A DNA stretch of 64,000 nucleotides. Origin: Thermodesulfobacteriota bacterium. GTDB taxonomy: Bacteria > Desulfobacterota_D > UBA1144 > Nemesobacterales > UBA2774. Made by a program: the position numbers and the translations under genes. The DNA lies in contig JBFMCV010000002.1 in NCBI GenBank assembly GCA_040754335.1, positions 248,001 to 312,000 on the forward strand, given 5' to 3'. The notes beneath the pieces are model-generated. The model made no database searches and had not been told where the DNA came from. It saw only the letters and a list, made by a program, of their open reading frames with translations. This document shows, piece by piece, positions 42,382-51,037 of this stretch (position 1 is the stretch's first letter; each line of letters starts with the position of its first letter).

Positions 42382-43610
42382 TTCGATTCCCCCAGCTCGA
42401 ACGCGTCGTGGAGCGCCCTCACCGCGAGCTCCGTGTATTTCTCCTCGACGACACACGAGATCTTTATCTCGGACGTGCTTATCATCAAAATATTTATGCC
42501 CTCTTTCGCGAGCGCCGAAAACATGCGGCTCGCCACGCCCGAGTGTGTCTTCATCCCGACGCCGACGAGCGAGACCTTCGCTATCCTGTCGTCCGAGATG
42601 ATGTCCCTGGCGCCTAACTTCTTCGCCACCTTCTCAGTTAGTATAATCGATTTTTTAAAATCTGTCCTCGGCACCGTGAACGTCATGTCGGTGTGCCCTT
42701 CTATGCTCACGTTCTGGACTATCATGTCCACAATTATCCCGCTCTCGCTCAAGGGCGTGAATATCTTTGCCGCGATCCCGGGGCTGTCTGGCACCTGCGT
42801 GATCGTGATCTTCGCCTGGTTCTTGTCGGACGAAACGCCCGATATGAGAATATTTTCCATGTGAGTCATTTTTTCCTCCTCTAATACCCATGTTCCTTCC
42901 GTGTCGGGCTTCGCCGTGGGACGGACGTGGAGCGTGACGCCGAACTTCATCGCGAACTCCACCGCCCTCGCCTGGAGCACCTTCGAGCCGAGGCTCGCCA
43001 ACTCGAGCATCTCCTCGTACGATATCTGGCTCAGCTTCCTCGCCGTCGGCACTATGCCGGGGTCGGAAGTGTATATGCCGTCCACGTCGTCTTTATATAG
43101 CTCGCAAGAGTCGGCGCCTAACGCCGCCGCGAGCGCTACGGCAGTCAAGTCCGAGCCGCCCCTGCCTAACGTGGTGACGTTCCCTTCCTCGTCGACCCCC
43201 TGGAACCCGGCCACGACGACTATCTTCCCCTTTCCGAGCGCTTCTTTTATCCTCTCGGCGTCTATCCTCACGATCTTCGCCTTCGAATACGCGTTGTCCG
43301 TAACAATCCTTACCTGATGACCCTGGAGCGACAGAGCATCATGCCCGAGGGCTTTTATCGACATCGCCAGCAGGCCCGAAGAGACCTGCTCCCCGCTCGA
43401 GGTCACGACGTCGAGCTCCCTCTCGTCGGGAGGGTCCATTATCTGGAGCGATAATTTTACGAGCCTGTCCGTCTCGCCCGCCATCGCCGAGACTACGACC
43501 AGGACGCCGTTCCCCTTTTCCTTCGTTCTTATTACGTGCCCCGCCACCCACTTTATCTTGTCGAGGCTGGAAACGCTTGTACCGCCGTACTTCTGAACGA
43601 TGAGAGCCAT
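42378..43610 (-). CDS. lysC: Aspartate kinase
   Basis: 410 residues. It starts [19 protein letters not shown]; the [16 protein letters not shown] and [19 protein letters not shown] blocks form the kinase site, and two ACT domains follow ([20 protein letters not shown] and [22 protein letters not shown]). It makes aspartyl phosphate, the entry to Lys, Thr and Met synthesis, and the ACT domains imply feedback control. It overlaps tsaE upstream by 58 bases and cimA downstream by four. Confidence 0.96.
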   Translation of the reverse strand: MALIVQKYGGTSVSSLDKIKWVAGHVIRTKEKGNGVLVVVSAMAGETDRLVKLSLQIMDPPDERELDVVTSSGEQVSSGLLAMSIKALGHDALSLQGHQVRIVTDNAYSKAKIVRIDAERIKEALGKGKIVVVAGFQGVDEEGNVTTLGRGGSDLTAVALAAALGADSCELYKDDVDGIYTSDPGIVPTARKLSQISYEEMLELASLGSKVLQARAVEFAMKFGVTLHVRPTAKPDTEGTWVLEEEKMTHMENILISGVSSDKNQAKITITQVPDSPGIAAKIFTPLSESGIIVDMIVQNVSIEGHTDMTFTVPRTDFKKSIILTEKVAKKLGARDIISDDRIAKVSLVGVGMKTHSGVASRMFSALAKEGINILMISTSEIKISCVVEEKYTELAVRALHDAFELGESK

Positions 43611-44059
43611 TCTTTTTTTCCTTCTATTTTAATTTCCCTTATGTTCTCCGGGCCGTTGTCAGGCTCGGGAATCCGTATATCGATATATATAGTATATTCG
43701 GGCAATATTTCTTCGACCCTCTCCGCCCATTCCACCGCTGAAACCCCTTCGCCGAAGAGGAACTCGTCAGCCCCTATCCCCATAAGCTCGTCCGCGCCCG
43801 AGATCCTGTAGAGGTCGAAGTGGTAGAGCGGGAGCCTCCCTTCGTACGCGTTCATTATCACGAAAGTGGGGCTCACGGGCTCGTCTTCGAGGCCAAGCCC
43901 CTTCGCTATGCCCTTTACGAGGACGGTCTTGCCCGCGCCGAGATCCCCCCTGAGGGCAATAATACTACCGGGCGTGAGCGTTTTGCCAATAATCTCGCCC
44001 AGTTTTATTGTCTCCTCAGCGTCCGTCACCTGTATTTCCATGCTGTCTCTTTCCGTCAT
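43553..44059 (-). CDS. tsaE: tRNA threonylcarbamoyladenosine biosynthesis ATPase TsaE
   Basis: 168 residues. Walker A is [32 protein letters not shown] and [15 protein letters not shown] are family signatures. TsaE works with TsaB and TsaD in t6A37 formation; tsaB is at 56.9 kb. The C-terminal 20 residues are coded in the stretch that overlaps the start of lysC, an unusually long overlap that suggests coupling. The gene follows nnr by 35 bases. Confidence 0.94.
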   Translation of the reverse strand: MTERDSMEIQVTDAEETIKLGEIIGKTLTPGSIIALRGDLGAGKTVLVKGIAKGLGLEDEPVSPTFVIMNAYEGRLPLYHFDLYRISGADELMGIGADEFLFGEGVSAVEWAERVEEILPEYTIYIDIRIPEPDNGPENIREIKIEGKKEWLSSFRSTAVQAFPASTR

Positions 44060-44094
44060 ATAGGTTTTTTAGTGGATTCAAAAATTGAGTGATA

Positions 44095-45648
44095 TCAGCG
44101 GATTCGGAAGAAAGGCTCCTCGTCCGAACCGGGAAGACCGGCGAGCGTCCGTGGGAGGACGTCCGCGAGGTCGCCCGCTATTATTCCCGCCTGTCCCCTC
44201 TCCAGGGCAGCCGCGTCGCCTGCGAGACCGTGCACGAATACGCCTAATCTTGCCGCGTCTTCGGGCGGGATACGCTGCGCGAGGAACCCGCCTATTATGC
44301 CCGTAAGCACGTCCCCCATGCCCCCCGAAGCCATGCCGGGATTGCCAGACGTGTTCACGTATACACGCCCTCCGGGTGTCGTGACGAGAGACCTCGCTCC
44401 CTTGAGCACTAGAATGACTTTGTATTTCCTCGCGAACTCGAGTGAGACGCCTATCCTGTCGCGCTCTATGTCATCTGTCGGGATTCCCGTGAGCCTCGAC
44501 ATCTCGCCCGGATGGGGTGTGAGCACAAGGGGCGCTTTTGCTCTCAGGAGTATCCCGGGCTCCTCGGCTATGAGTGTGAGGGCGTCGGCGTCAATCACCG
44601 CCGGTATCTCGGACGACCTTATCATCTCGTAGAGGAACCCGTGCGTTTCTTCCGTCGTGGAAATGCCGGGCCCGATTGCGAGCGCAGTTTTTTTGTTGGC
44701 GATAATTTCTTTCGCCCGCTTCACTGACATCATGCCCAGCGTGCGGAGGTCCGTTTCGGGGAGAGGCTCCGTCATCGCCTCCGTCGTCTTCACTTCCATT
44801 ATGTCGTTCAGGCTCGCGGGTATGCCGACAGTTACGAGCCCCGTTCCCGCTCTTAACGCGCCCAATGACGCGAGCGTCGCCGCCCCTGTCTTCCCGGGGG
44901 AACCCGCTAGGATGAAAAGATGGCCGTAGGTTCCTTTGTGCGAGTCTGGACGCCTGGGCTTGAGTATTCCCTGCACTGACGAATGGGTAAGCAGCTCGTA
45001 CGGTATGTCTTCTTCGAGCGATTTCGGCGTCGTGATGTCGGCTACGTATATCCTGCCCGCGTATTCGAGTCCGGGGTATATGGAGATGCCGATCTTGGGG
45101 ACGACGAAGGTCACAGTCACGTCCGCCCTGACTGCGGCCCCGAGCGGAAAGCCGGTGTTGGCGTCGATACCCGAGGGCAGATCTACTGCCAGACGCGGGA
45201 CTGGCTGAGCGTTCATGAAGTCTATTATCTTTTTGCTGAACCCCTCGACTTCCCTGTCGAGCCCCGTGCCGAAAAGGGCGTCTACGATGAGGCCGGCTTG
45301 TTTGTATTTCCTGAAGCTCCCGCCTAACTCGACTATCTCGCCGCCCGATTTCTTTAGCGCTTTCAGGTTGGCGAGCGCGTCGCCTTTGTATTTCGCCGGG
45401 CTCGCGGCGAGATAAGTCGTCACCTTCACGCCCTGGCCCGCGAGGTGGCGTGCGATGACGAAACCGTCCCCACCGTTGTTCCCGCCGCCCGCGAAGACGG
45501 CTGCGCTGTCCGCCTGGGGGAACTCTTCAAGGACGACGTCGGCCGCCATGCGCCCGGCGTTTTCCATGAGCACCAGGCCCGGTATGCCGTGCTTCTCTAT
45601 CGATTTGGCGTCGATGTCCCTTACGATCTCGCGAGTCGCTATTTTCAT
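44095..45648 (-). CDS. nnr: Bifunctional NAD(P)H-hydrate epimerase / ADP-dependent dehydratase
   Basis: 517 residues. The N-terminal YjeF epimerase domain (about 1-215) shows FAGGGNNGGDGFVIARHL and ALFGTGLDREVEGFSKK. The C-terminal dehydratase domain (about 225-510) shows GTYGHLFILAGSPGKTGAATL, VLTPHPGEMSRLTG and NTSGNPGMASGGMGDVLTGIIGG, a typical kinase-like anion site. It repairs hydrated NAD(P)H. It is the first gene of the nnr-tsaE-lysC-cimA operon, preceded by a repeat-filled gap. Confidence 0.95.
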   Translation of the reverse strand: MKIATREIVRDIDAKSIEKHGIPGLVLMENAGRMAADVVLEEFPQADSAAVFAGGGNNGGDGFVIARHLAGQGVKVTTYLAASPAKYKGDALANLKALKKSGGEIVELGGSFRKYKQAGLIVDALFGTGLDREVEGFSKKIIDFMNAQPVPRLAVDLPSGIDANTGFPLGAAVRADVTVTFVVPKIGISIYPGLEYAGRIYVADITTPKSLEEDIPYELLTHSSVQGILKPRRPDSHKGTYGHLFILAGSPGKTGAATLASLGALRAGTGLVTVGIPASLNDIMEVKTTEAMTEPLPETDLRTLGMMSVKRAKEIIANKKTALAIGPGISTTEETHGFLYEMIRSSEIPAVIDADALTLIAEEPGILLRAKAPLVLTPHPGEMSRLTGIPTDDIERDRIGVSLEFARKYKVILVLKGARSLVTTPGGRVYVNTSGNPGMASGGMGDVLTGIIGGFLAQRIPPEDAARLGVFVHGLAGDAAALERGQAGIIAGDLADVLPRTLAGLPGSDEEPFFRIR

Positions 45649-46238
45649 GTGCGTGCATAAAAAATAACGTAAATCCGGGGGAATGTATAGGTGGAACGTG
45701 GTGATTTTAAAGTAATGGTTTAATTAAGAGCCGGCGTCTCCTTTGGAGGAAACTGGGGTGTTAGACAGGCTAAGGAGTACGTGCAGACAGTTTTTATTCC
45801 CTCCTTTGGAAAAGGAGGGCTAGTGAGGATTTAATTTTTTCTCATTCCCTCAACGATTGAGCACAAGTAAGCAATCGGTCGTTCCCAGCTGATTGCAACT
45901 AGTCCACATTGTCATGGCACCTTAGCGACACAAGCCAAATGAGCGGGAATCCATGTCTTTAAAATACAAAGAAAGAACTGGATTCCCGATCGAGTCGGGA
46001 ATGACAGCTCTTTCTTGTCATGCTGAACCCTGAATCAAGTTCAGGGCAGGCTTGTTTCAGCATCTTATCTTTTTGTCATTGTCCGTCCTTCGACAGGCTT
46101 CCGGCTTCCCGGCTACGGCTCGGGCCTACGCCGAGACGAGCGCCAAGGCTGCGCCGGACAAGCAGGACGAACGGACTTGATGACTTCGCTGGTTTAAGCG
46201 GGAGATATTGGGAAGGATCATAGAACACACAATGTGTG
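45649..46238. repeat. Long repeat cluster between nnr and the zinc-protein gene
   Basis: 590 bases without a gene. 45795-45832 carries 'attccctcctttggaaaaggagggctagtgaggattt'. 45850-45950 carries the 'ccctcaacgattgagcac...gcaatcggtcg' segment. 45965-46005 carries 'ggattcccgatcgagtcgggaatgac'. 46017-46065 carries 'tcatgctgaaccctgaatcaagttcagggcaggc...gcatc'. 46081-46240 is a terminal-palindrome element ending 'aggatcatagaacacacaatgtgtgtc', which runs into the stop codon of the next gene. Confidence 0.7.
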
Positions 46239-46523
46239 TCACTTCGCCATGCCGGCGTAGGAGACGGGCCGCGTATCCCCGAAGGTGTTTATGAGCGTGT
46301 CCATGAACTCCTGCGTGTGCTCGTCGCAGAAATGGTACGTGAGCGATTCCCTCCCGCCGCGGCTCGATACCGTAATCTGCTCGTAGTGCCTGCTGCAGAG
46401 GTCCTTGTGGCAGAGCGCGCAGGTCTTTATCGTAATCCTCTCCCCCTCGCTCGCGCAGCGCTCGCCGTCGTCGTTTACGTGGTCGCACTGGAATATTTCA
46501 ACGGATATGGTCTTGCTGGACAT
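46239..46523 (-). CDS. Small AN1-finger-like zinc protein (paralogue A)
   Basis: 94 residues. Probable metal ligands are C13, H15, C23, C35, C38, C43, H46, C66 and H69. The central C-x2-C-x4-C-x2-H in CALCHKDLCSRH resembles half of an AN1-type zinc finger, and FCDEH gives a further pair. It ends FGDTRPVSYAGMAK. No family is recognised. The neighbouring gene at 46648-46953 has all nine ligands at identical positions. The stop codon adjoins a dispersed repeat. It is probably cytoplasmic; whether it binds DNA, RNA or protein is unknown. Confidence 0.8.
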   Translation of the reverse strand: MSSKTISVEIFQCDHVNDDGERCASEGERITIKTCALCHKDLCSRHYEQITVSSRGGRESLTYHFCDEHTQEFMDTLINTFGDTRPVSYAGMAK

Positions 46524-46647
46524 ATGAAAATCTCCTTTTGATCAGTACCTTATGTTGCCGGACGCCCTCGAGCCGCCCCCCCATCTTCTCATTTAACTAA
46601 ATCCGGCCGGTTATGTCAATATGGTTTTATAACGAATCCGCTCCCGG

Positions 46648-46953
46648 TCAGTGCCTGAGCCTCGGCAGCGTGACGCCGTACCCGGTCTGGGGTATGGGCC
46701 TCGTGTCGCCGTATTTTTTAGCGAGGGTGTCCATGAACTCGTCCGTATGGTCGGGGCAGAAATAATATGTGAAATGGTCGCGCGTACCCTGGAGCGTCAC
46801 CGTTACGAGCTCGTAATGCGTGATGCATATGTCCCTGCCGCACACGCCGCAGGATTTGATGGCGTCCCTGTTTCCCTCCCTCTCGCACCTCTCCCCGTTC
46901 TCGTCCGCATGGTCGCACTGGAAAAGTTCTCTCGTTATCAGCTTAATGGACAT
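46648..46953 (-). CDS. Small AN1-finger-like zinc protein (paralogue B)
   Basis: 101 residues. Ligands C13, H15, C23, C35, C38, C43, H46, C66 and H69 have exactly the spacing of paralogue A, with shared blocks FQCDHxxxxGERC, SLTYxFC/FTYYFC and EFMDTLxxxxGDTRP. It differs by a longer, basic C-terminus (GVTLPRLRH). The two genes are 124 bases apart on the same strand with no repeat between, so they look like a tandem duplication that has since diverged. Function unknown. Confidence 0.8.
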   Translation of the reverse strand: MSIKLITRELFQCDHADENGERCEREGNRDAIKSCGVCGRDICITHYELVTVTLQGTRDHFTYYFCPDHTDEFMDTLAKKYGDTRPIPQTGYGVTLPRLRH

Positions 46954-47101
46954 CGGTCACCCCGGTCGCTTCTTGTATATGCAAGTCAGGAAACCCGACC
47001 ACATCCATCTATTAAAGTAAATCTCGGGAGATAAGTCAATACGTTTTATGTCGTGTTAAGGCCGCTTGAAAACTCACGGCCGGTTATGTATAAATTCTAT
47101 A

Positions 47102-48070
47102 ATGATTACACCACAGGAAAGTCTCCTCGGGGCTATCAAATACTTCCAGACCCGGTTCACCGGGCGCCCGAAGCTCGTAAACCTAGAAATCACGAAGCTA
47201 TGCAACGCGAAGTGCGACTTCTGCGACTACTGGCAGACGAGGCACGAGGAGCGCATATACGATTACAGGCCCGTCATCAAGCTGATAAACCCCCTCGTCG
47301 TGGTAATAACTGGCGGCGAGCCCATGCTCAGAAAAGACCTCCCCGACATAGTGAGGCAGGTGAAGGAAAGCTCGTTCTTCGTCTTCACGTCTATGGTGAC
47401 TAAGGGCGACCTGCTTACTGTCGATAAGGCGAAGGAGCTCTTCGACGCGGGCATTAACCAGATAGCGGTGTCGCTCGACTTCCCGGGGAAGAAGCACGAC
47501 GCGTATAGAGGCGTGCCCGGGTTGTGGGATCACCTCTCGGAGCTCCTCCCCGAGCTGGGAAGGAGGTTCCCGAAGCAGCAGGTGACCCTCAACACGATAA
47601 TCATGGAAGACAACATCGACTACATCCCCGAGCTCGCGGCTAAGGCAAAGGAATGGGGCGTAGGCATCTCGTTCAGCTCGTATTCAGTGATGAAGACGAA
47701 CAACGAAACCCACTTCGTACACGCGAAGGAGCTCGAAAGGGTCAGGAACCTCGTTGACGAGCTCATACGTCTCAGGAGAAATTGGAAGGGGACGATACTT
47801 TCGACGGAATATTATCTCAAGGAAATACCGAAATATTTCGCGACTGGCGGCATACCGGGATGCACGGCGGGGATCAGCCACATACAGGTGACGCCCTCTG
47901 GGCATCTCAAGCGCTGCTCCGAAATGCCGGTCACGGCGCATTATTCCGAATACACTCCCAAGCTCTACGACAAGACGGGCTGCACCGCGTGCTGGTACGC
48001 CTGCCGCGGCGAGACGCAGACCCCCGCCAACATCAAACGCGCGCTCGAGTACATGGGCGTGTGGGTTTAA
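47102..48070 (+). CDS. Radical SAM protein with SPASM-like C-terminus
   Basis: 322 residues from the ATG at 47102. LEITKLCNAKCDFCDYW holds the CxxxCxxC cluster ligands (34, 38, 41); ITGGEPMLRKDLPDIV and VSLDFPGKKHDAYRGVPG are typical SAM-binding blocks. The C-terminus has cysteines in IPGCTAGISHIQ, LKRCSEM and GCTACWYACRG, an auxiliary-cluster (SPASM/twitch-like) pattern. Such enzymes modify peptides or cofactors; no precursor peptide is visible nearby. A TTG 36 bases upstream is an alternative start. The nearest downstream feature is the inverted-repeat element. Confidence 0.85.
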   Translation: MITPQESLLGAIKYFQTRFTGRPKLVNLEITKLCNAKCDFCDYWQTRHEERIYDYRPVIKLINPLVVVITGGEPMLRKDLPDIVRQVKESSFFVFTSMVTKGDLLTVDKAKELFDAGINQIAVSLDFPGKKHDAYRGVPGLWDHLSELLPELGRRFPKQQVTLNTIIMEDNIDYIPELAAKAKEWGVGISFSSYSVMKTNNETHFVHAKELERVRNLVDELIRLRRNWKGTILSTEYYLKEIPKYFATGGIPGCTAGISHIQVTPSGHLKRCSEMPVTAHYSEYTPKLYDKTGCTACWYACRGETQTPANIKRALEYMGVWV

Positions 48071-48193
48071 GGCTCACCTTTTCTTTTTACTCCGCAATAA
48101 AAGTGGGGCAATGGGGCATGTGATCCTGCTAATTACCCCGTTCGTCCTGAGCCTGTCGAAGGACGTTAGAGTGCTTCCCCTGGAAGCTCAATG

Positions 48194-48260
48194 CGACAGA
48201 TGCGACAAACGCGCGGAGTATATACCCTGCGGATGTGTCGCATCTGTCGGATGAGGGGGG
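48194..48260. repeat. Left copy of a long inverted repeat flanking an AT-rich gene
   Basis: 48194-48234 (41 bases, starting CGACAGATGCGACAAACG) is identical in reverse complement to 49230-49270. The remaining inner part (48235-48260) matches imperfectly, with about five differences over 24 bases. This copy also has its own mirror arms, CGACAGATGCGACA and TGTCGCATCTGTCG, around a loop containing GGAGTATATACCC, so it could form a cruciform. Confidence 0.9.
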
Positions 48261-48287
48261 AGACTTAAATCATTGATATATAGGTCT

Positions 48288-49190
48288 CTACAAGGCTTTT
48301 ACAAAATTTGTGCCAGCGAGTTTTTCTTTAAATTCGTCTGTGTAATCAGGATCGTTTTCGTTAGTAAAAACAATGCCTGCTATAGACTCTAAATGGATTA
48401 AATTTCTTTCTTTGAGTATTTGATATGGTCTGATTATGGATTCCCTGTATTCTTCGTCACGCGTACCCGTATCTACGTTAGCTAGATTATTCATAGCACT
48501 ATAGACCGAATGCACTATCCAATCAATCAAAACCATTCCAGGATGTGACCTAGCATCTTTTCTCACGCTATCATTATCTACATAACTCTTTTGATTGGCA
48601 ATCATAATGGTTACTCCATATTTCTCTTCTATTCTTTTCGATGCCTCTAACATATGTGGATATTGACTAATAATTTTCAGGAATTGCATTGATCCTTTAG
48701 GATCGCCTGGGAATCGATCTAGACTAAACAGCATATTTCTTTGATTCAACTTATTAGCTATTTGGCTGAATTGATAGCACATTAAGAATAGAGACAAGCT
48801 ATACCATGGAATAAAAAATGCAGAATTATGGTTCAAGTTTCGCTTTAGTACTTTGAAGATATTGGCTTTCTTTTTTATTACATCATCTGGTAATGAATCT
48901 TGGGCTTTGGATATAAATTTTTCACCTATAGTTTTAATTGCAGAGAGCTTGGCATAGGTTCCATAACAATAAATATAATCACAGGCATTCAGATCCTTCG
49001 CTATTTCTTCGGCTACTAACGGTCTATCCAATGATGGTACGTTTTTATACTGCTCATACTTATCAAATATTTCTGGTTGGAGACAACATAAGCCAATTAA
49101 ACATGCAGTAATATCATTTAATTGATCATTTATCTGTTCGGACGGTTGACAGTCTACATAAATAACTAGTCCATGGTCTTTATGTAACAT
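48288..49190 (-). CDS. AT-rich orphan gene inside inverted repeats, possibly RNase H-like (DUF3800-like)
   Basis: 300 residues, no family recognised with confidence. It is far more AT-rich than any other gene here (roughly 35-40% GC by eye) and uses AT-ending codons, so it was probably acquired. N-terminal LVIYVDCQPSEQ, middle MLFSLDRFPGDPKG and later GMVLIDWIVHSVYSAMNNLA give three spaced aspartates that loosely recall DUF3800 RNase H-fold proteins; this is a weak resemblance. No signal peptide; one possible hydrophobic helix (FFIPWYSLSLFLMCYQF). TATAAT lies six bases upstream of the ATG, so the mRNA may be leaderless. Inverted repeats bound it on both sides. Confidence 0.7.
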   Translation of the reverse strand: MLHKDHGLVIYVDCQPSEQINDQLNDITACLIGLCCLQPEIFDKYEQYKNVPSLDRPLVAEEIAKDLNACDYIYCYGTYAKLSAIKTIGEKFISKAQDSLPDDVIKKKANIFKVLKRNLNHNSAFFIPWYSLSLFLMCYQFSQIANKLNQRNMLFSLDRFPGDPKGSMQFLKIISQYPHMLEASKRIEEKYGVTIMIANQKSYVDNDSVRKDARSHPGMVLIDWIVHSVYSAMNNLANVDTGTRDEEYRESIIRPYQILKERNLIHLESIAGIVFTNENDPDYTDEFKEKLAGTNFVKAL

Positions 49191-49196
49191 CAGAAG

Positions 49197-49202
49197 ATTA
49201 TA
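49197..49202 (-). promoter_or_regulatory. Probable -10 box of the orphan gene
   Basis: On the minus strand TATAAT occupies 49202-49197, six bases before the ATG at 49190. Transcription would start at or next to the start codon, giving a leaderless message. I see no convincing -35 hexamer; the upstream DNA is the inverted repeat itself. Confidence 0.5.
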
Positions 49203-49270
49203 TCACCCCCAATCCGACACATCCGACAGATCCGCAGGGTATATACTCCGCGCGTTTGTCGCATCTGTCG
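49203..49270. repeat. Right copy of the long inverted repeat
   Basis: 49230-49270 is the exact reverse complement of 48194-48234. The inner part (49203-49229) contains two tandem ATCCGACA-type units (AATCCGACACATCCGACAG) where the left copy has one reversed, so the two copies have diverged only on the inner side. The outer flanks beyond 48193 and 49271 do not match each other and I find no clear target duplication. Confidence 0.9.
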
Positions 49271-49368
49271 TATCCGTGTAACAACCTGCCATTGCTTGAA
49301 TTATTGATTGTTAAATTGCGTCAAGCAAAGATTGCGGATGAGGGTTGTCGGATGATCAGGACTGCTGC

Positions 49369-50805
49369 TCACCCCTTAACCCGCCAGATTGTGCCTTCGG
49401 CCTTGTCTTCGAGGAGTATGCCGCGGGAGCTGAGCTCATCCCTTATTTCGTCCGCGCGCTTCCAGTTCTTTTCCTTCCTCGCGTAGTTCCTCTCCTTGAT
49501 CAGCTCCTCGATCTCCTCTTCCGTGATGCCGGCCGATTTTTTCTCGAGCTTCAGGCTCTGGAGGTATTCGTCGGGGTCGTATTCGAGTATTCCGAGCGTA
49601 CTGCCGAAATGGCCGATCTCTTTGACGGCCCCTTCGAGGGCGGGCGTCCATCCCCGGGCGTCTATAGACCTGTTCACGGCGCGCGTTAGCTCGAACAGGT
49701 TCCCTATGGCGTCAGCCGTGTTGAAGTCTTCACTCATGGTCTCGACCCATTTCCTGCCGAACGAGGCCGCGGCAGCCGCAAGCTCGCGGTCGTCCTCGGT
49801 CCCGTTCTTGCGCTGGTCCTTAGCGCGCTTGAGCGTGATGTAGAGCCTTTCGAGCGCGGCTTCTGACTCCGCCATTGTCGCGTCCGAAAAGTCCGCGGGG
49901 TTGAGGTAGTGATGCGAGAGGAAGAAGAGCCTTATCGCCTCCCTGTTCCACATCGTGACGGCGTCCCTCACGTTCAAAATGTTCCCGACGGATTTCGACA
50001 TCTTCTCCCGGTTTATCTGTATGAGGCCGTTGTGCACCCAGTATTTTGCGAACTCTTTTCCGGTGGCGGCTTCCGACTGCGCGATCTCGTTCTCGTGGTG
50101 GGGGAAAATGAGGTCCTTCCCGCCGCCGTGTATGTCGAAGCTCGGGCCCAGATATTTCATGCTCATGGTCGAGCACTCGATGTGCCATCCGGGGCGTCCC
50201 TTGCCCCACGGGCTTTCCCAGAAGGGCTCTCCCGGCTTGGCCCCTTTCCAGAGCGCGAAGTCGAGCGGGTCTTCCTTCTTCTCGTTTATGTCTATCCTCG
50301 TCCCGGCGAGCATGTCGTCGGGGTCTCTTTTCGAGAGCCTGCCGTATCCCTTGAACTTCTTCACTGAAAAGAAAACGTCGTCCCCCGACTGATAGGCGTA
50401 GCCGTTGTCGATTATCCTCTCTATGAGGTCTATGATTTCGGGTACGTGCTCCGTGACCTTGGGCTCGACTGTCGGCCTCTTCACTCCTATCGAGGCCATG
50501 TCTTCCCTGTATTCCTGTATGTATCTCTCTGAGATCTCGTGCGCCGGGATGCCCGTCTCGTTAGCCCTGTTGATTATCTTGTCGTCGATGTCGGTGAAGT
50601 TCCTCACGTACGTGACCTCGTACCCCACGTGGGAGAGGAACCTCTCTATGACGTCGAACGTGACGGCAGCACGCGCGTGTCCGAGGTGGGCTGAGTCGTA
50701 CACCGTCGGGCCGCAGACGTACATCTTTATCTTGTTCTTCTCGTGCGGGACGAGCTCTTCGCTTTTCTGCGTGAGCGTGTTGTAGAGGGTTACTTTCTTT
50801 TCCAT
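49369..50805 (-). CDS. cysS: Cysteinyl-tRNA synthetase
   Basis: 478 residues. CGPTVYDSAHLGHARAAVTFD contains the zinc cysteine and the HIGH-equivalent HLGH; KMSKSVGNILNVRD is the KMSKS loop; GGGKDLIFPHHENEIAQSEAA carries further zinc ligands (His, His, Glu region), and the upstream GRPGWHIECSTMSMKYLG gives Cys. It charges tRNA-Cys. The length is normal and the gene is alone, ending 99 bases from the inverted-repeat element. Confidence 0.97.
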   Translation of the reverse strand: MEKKVTLYNTLTQKSEELVPHEKNKIKMYVCGPTVYDSAHLGHARAAVTFDVIERFLSHVGYEVTYVRNFTDIDDKIINRANETGIPAHEISERYIQEYREDMASIGVKRPTVEPKVTEHVPEIIDLIERIIDNGYAYQSGDDVFFSVKKFKGYGRLSKRDPDDMLAGTRIDINEKKEDPLDFALWKGAKPGEPFWESPWGKGRPGWHIECSTMSMKYLGPSFDIHGGGKDLIFPHHENEIAQSEAATGKEFAKYWVHNGLIQINREKMSKSVGNILNVRDAVTMWNREAIRLFFLSHHYLNPADFSDATMAESEAALERLYITLKRAKDQRKNGTEDDRELAAAAASFGRKWVETMSEDFNTADAIGNLFELTRAVNRSIDARGWTPALEGAVKEIGHFGSTLGILEYDPDEYLQSLKLEKKSAGITEEEIEELIKERNYARKEKNWKRADEIRDELSSRGILLEDKAEGTIWRVKG

Positions 50806-51037
50806 TATTCTTGCCTTTTATCAGATTGGGGAGGCCTGGCGAGGGTTTGTTCCAATGTCCTAAATTATAAATCCCCCTGAATCCCTCCTTCGACAAGCTC
50901 AGGACAGGCTCTTTTCCAAAGGGGGAAATTAGTTTTTAATTCCCTCCTTAGAAAAAGGAGGGTTAGGGAGGATTTTAATGAATCAGATTCCCGATAAAAG
51001 CTTCGAGGAATGACATAAAATAAAATCTTCTCCAACT

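Noticed and set aside
48194-49270. The inverted-repeat unit called as a standard insertion sequence
   Set aside because: The only gene has no DDE, HUH or serine/tyrosine recombinase motif that I can see, and no target duplication is evident.
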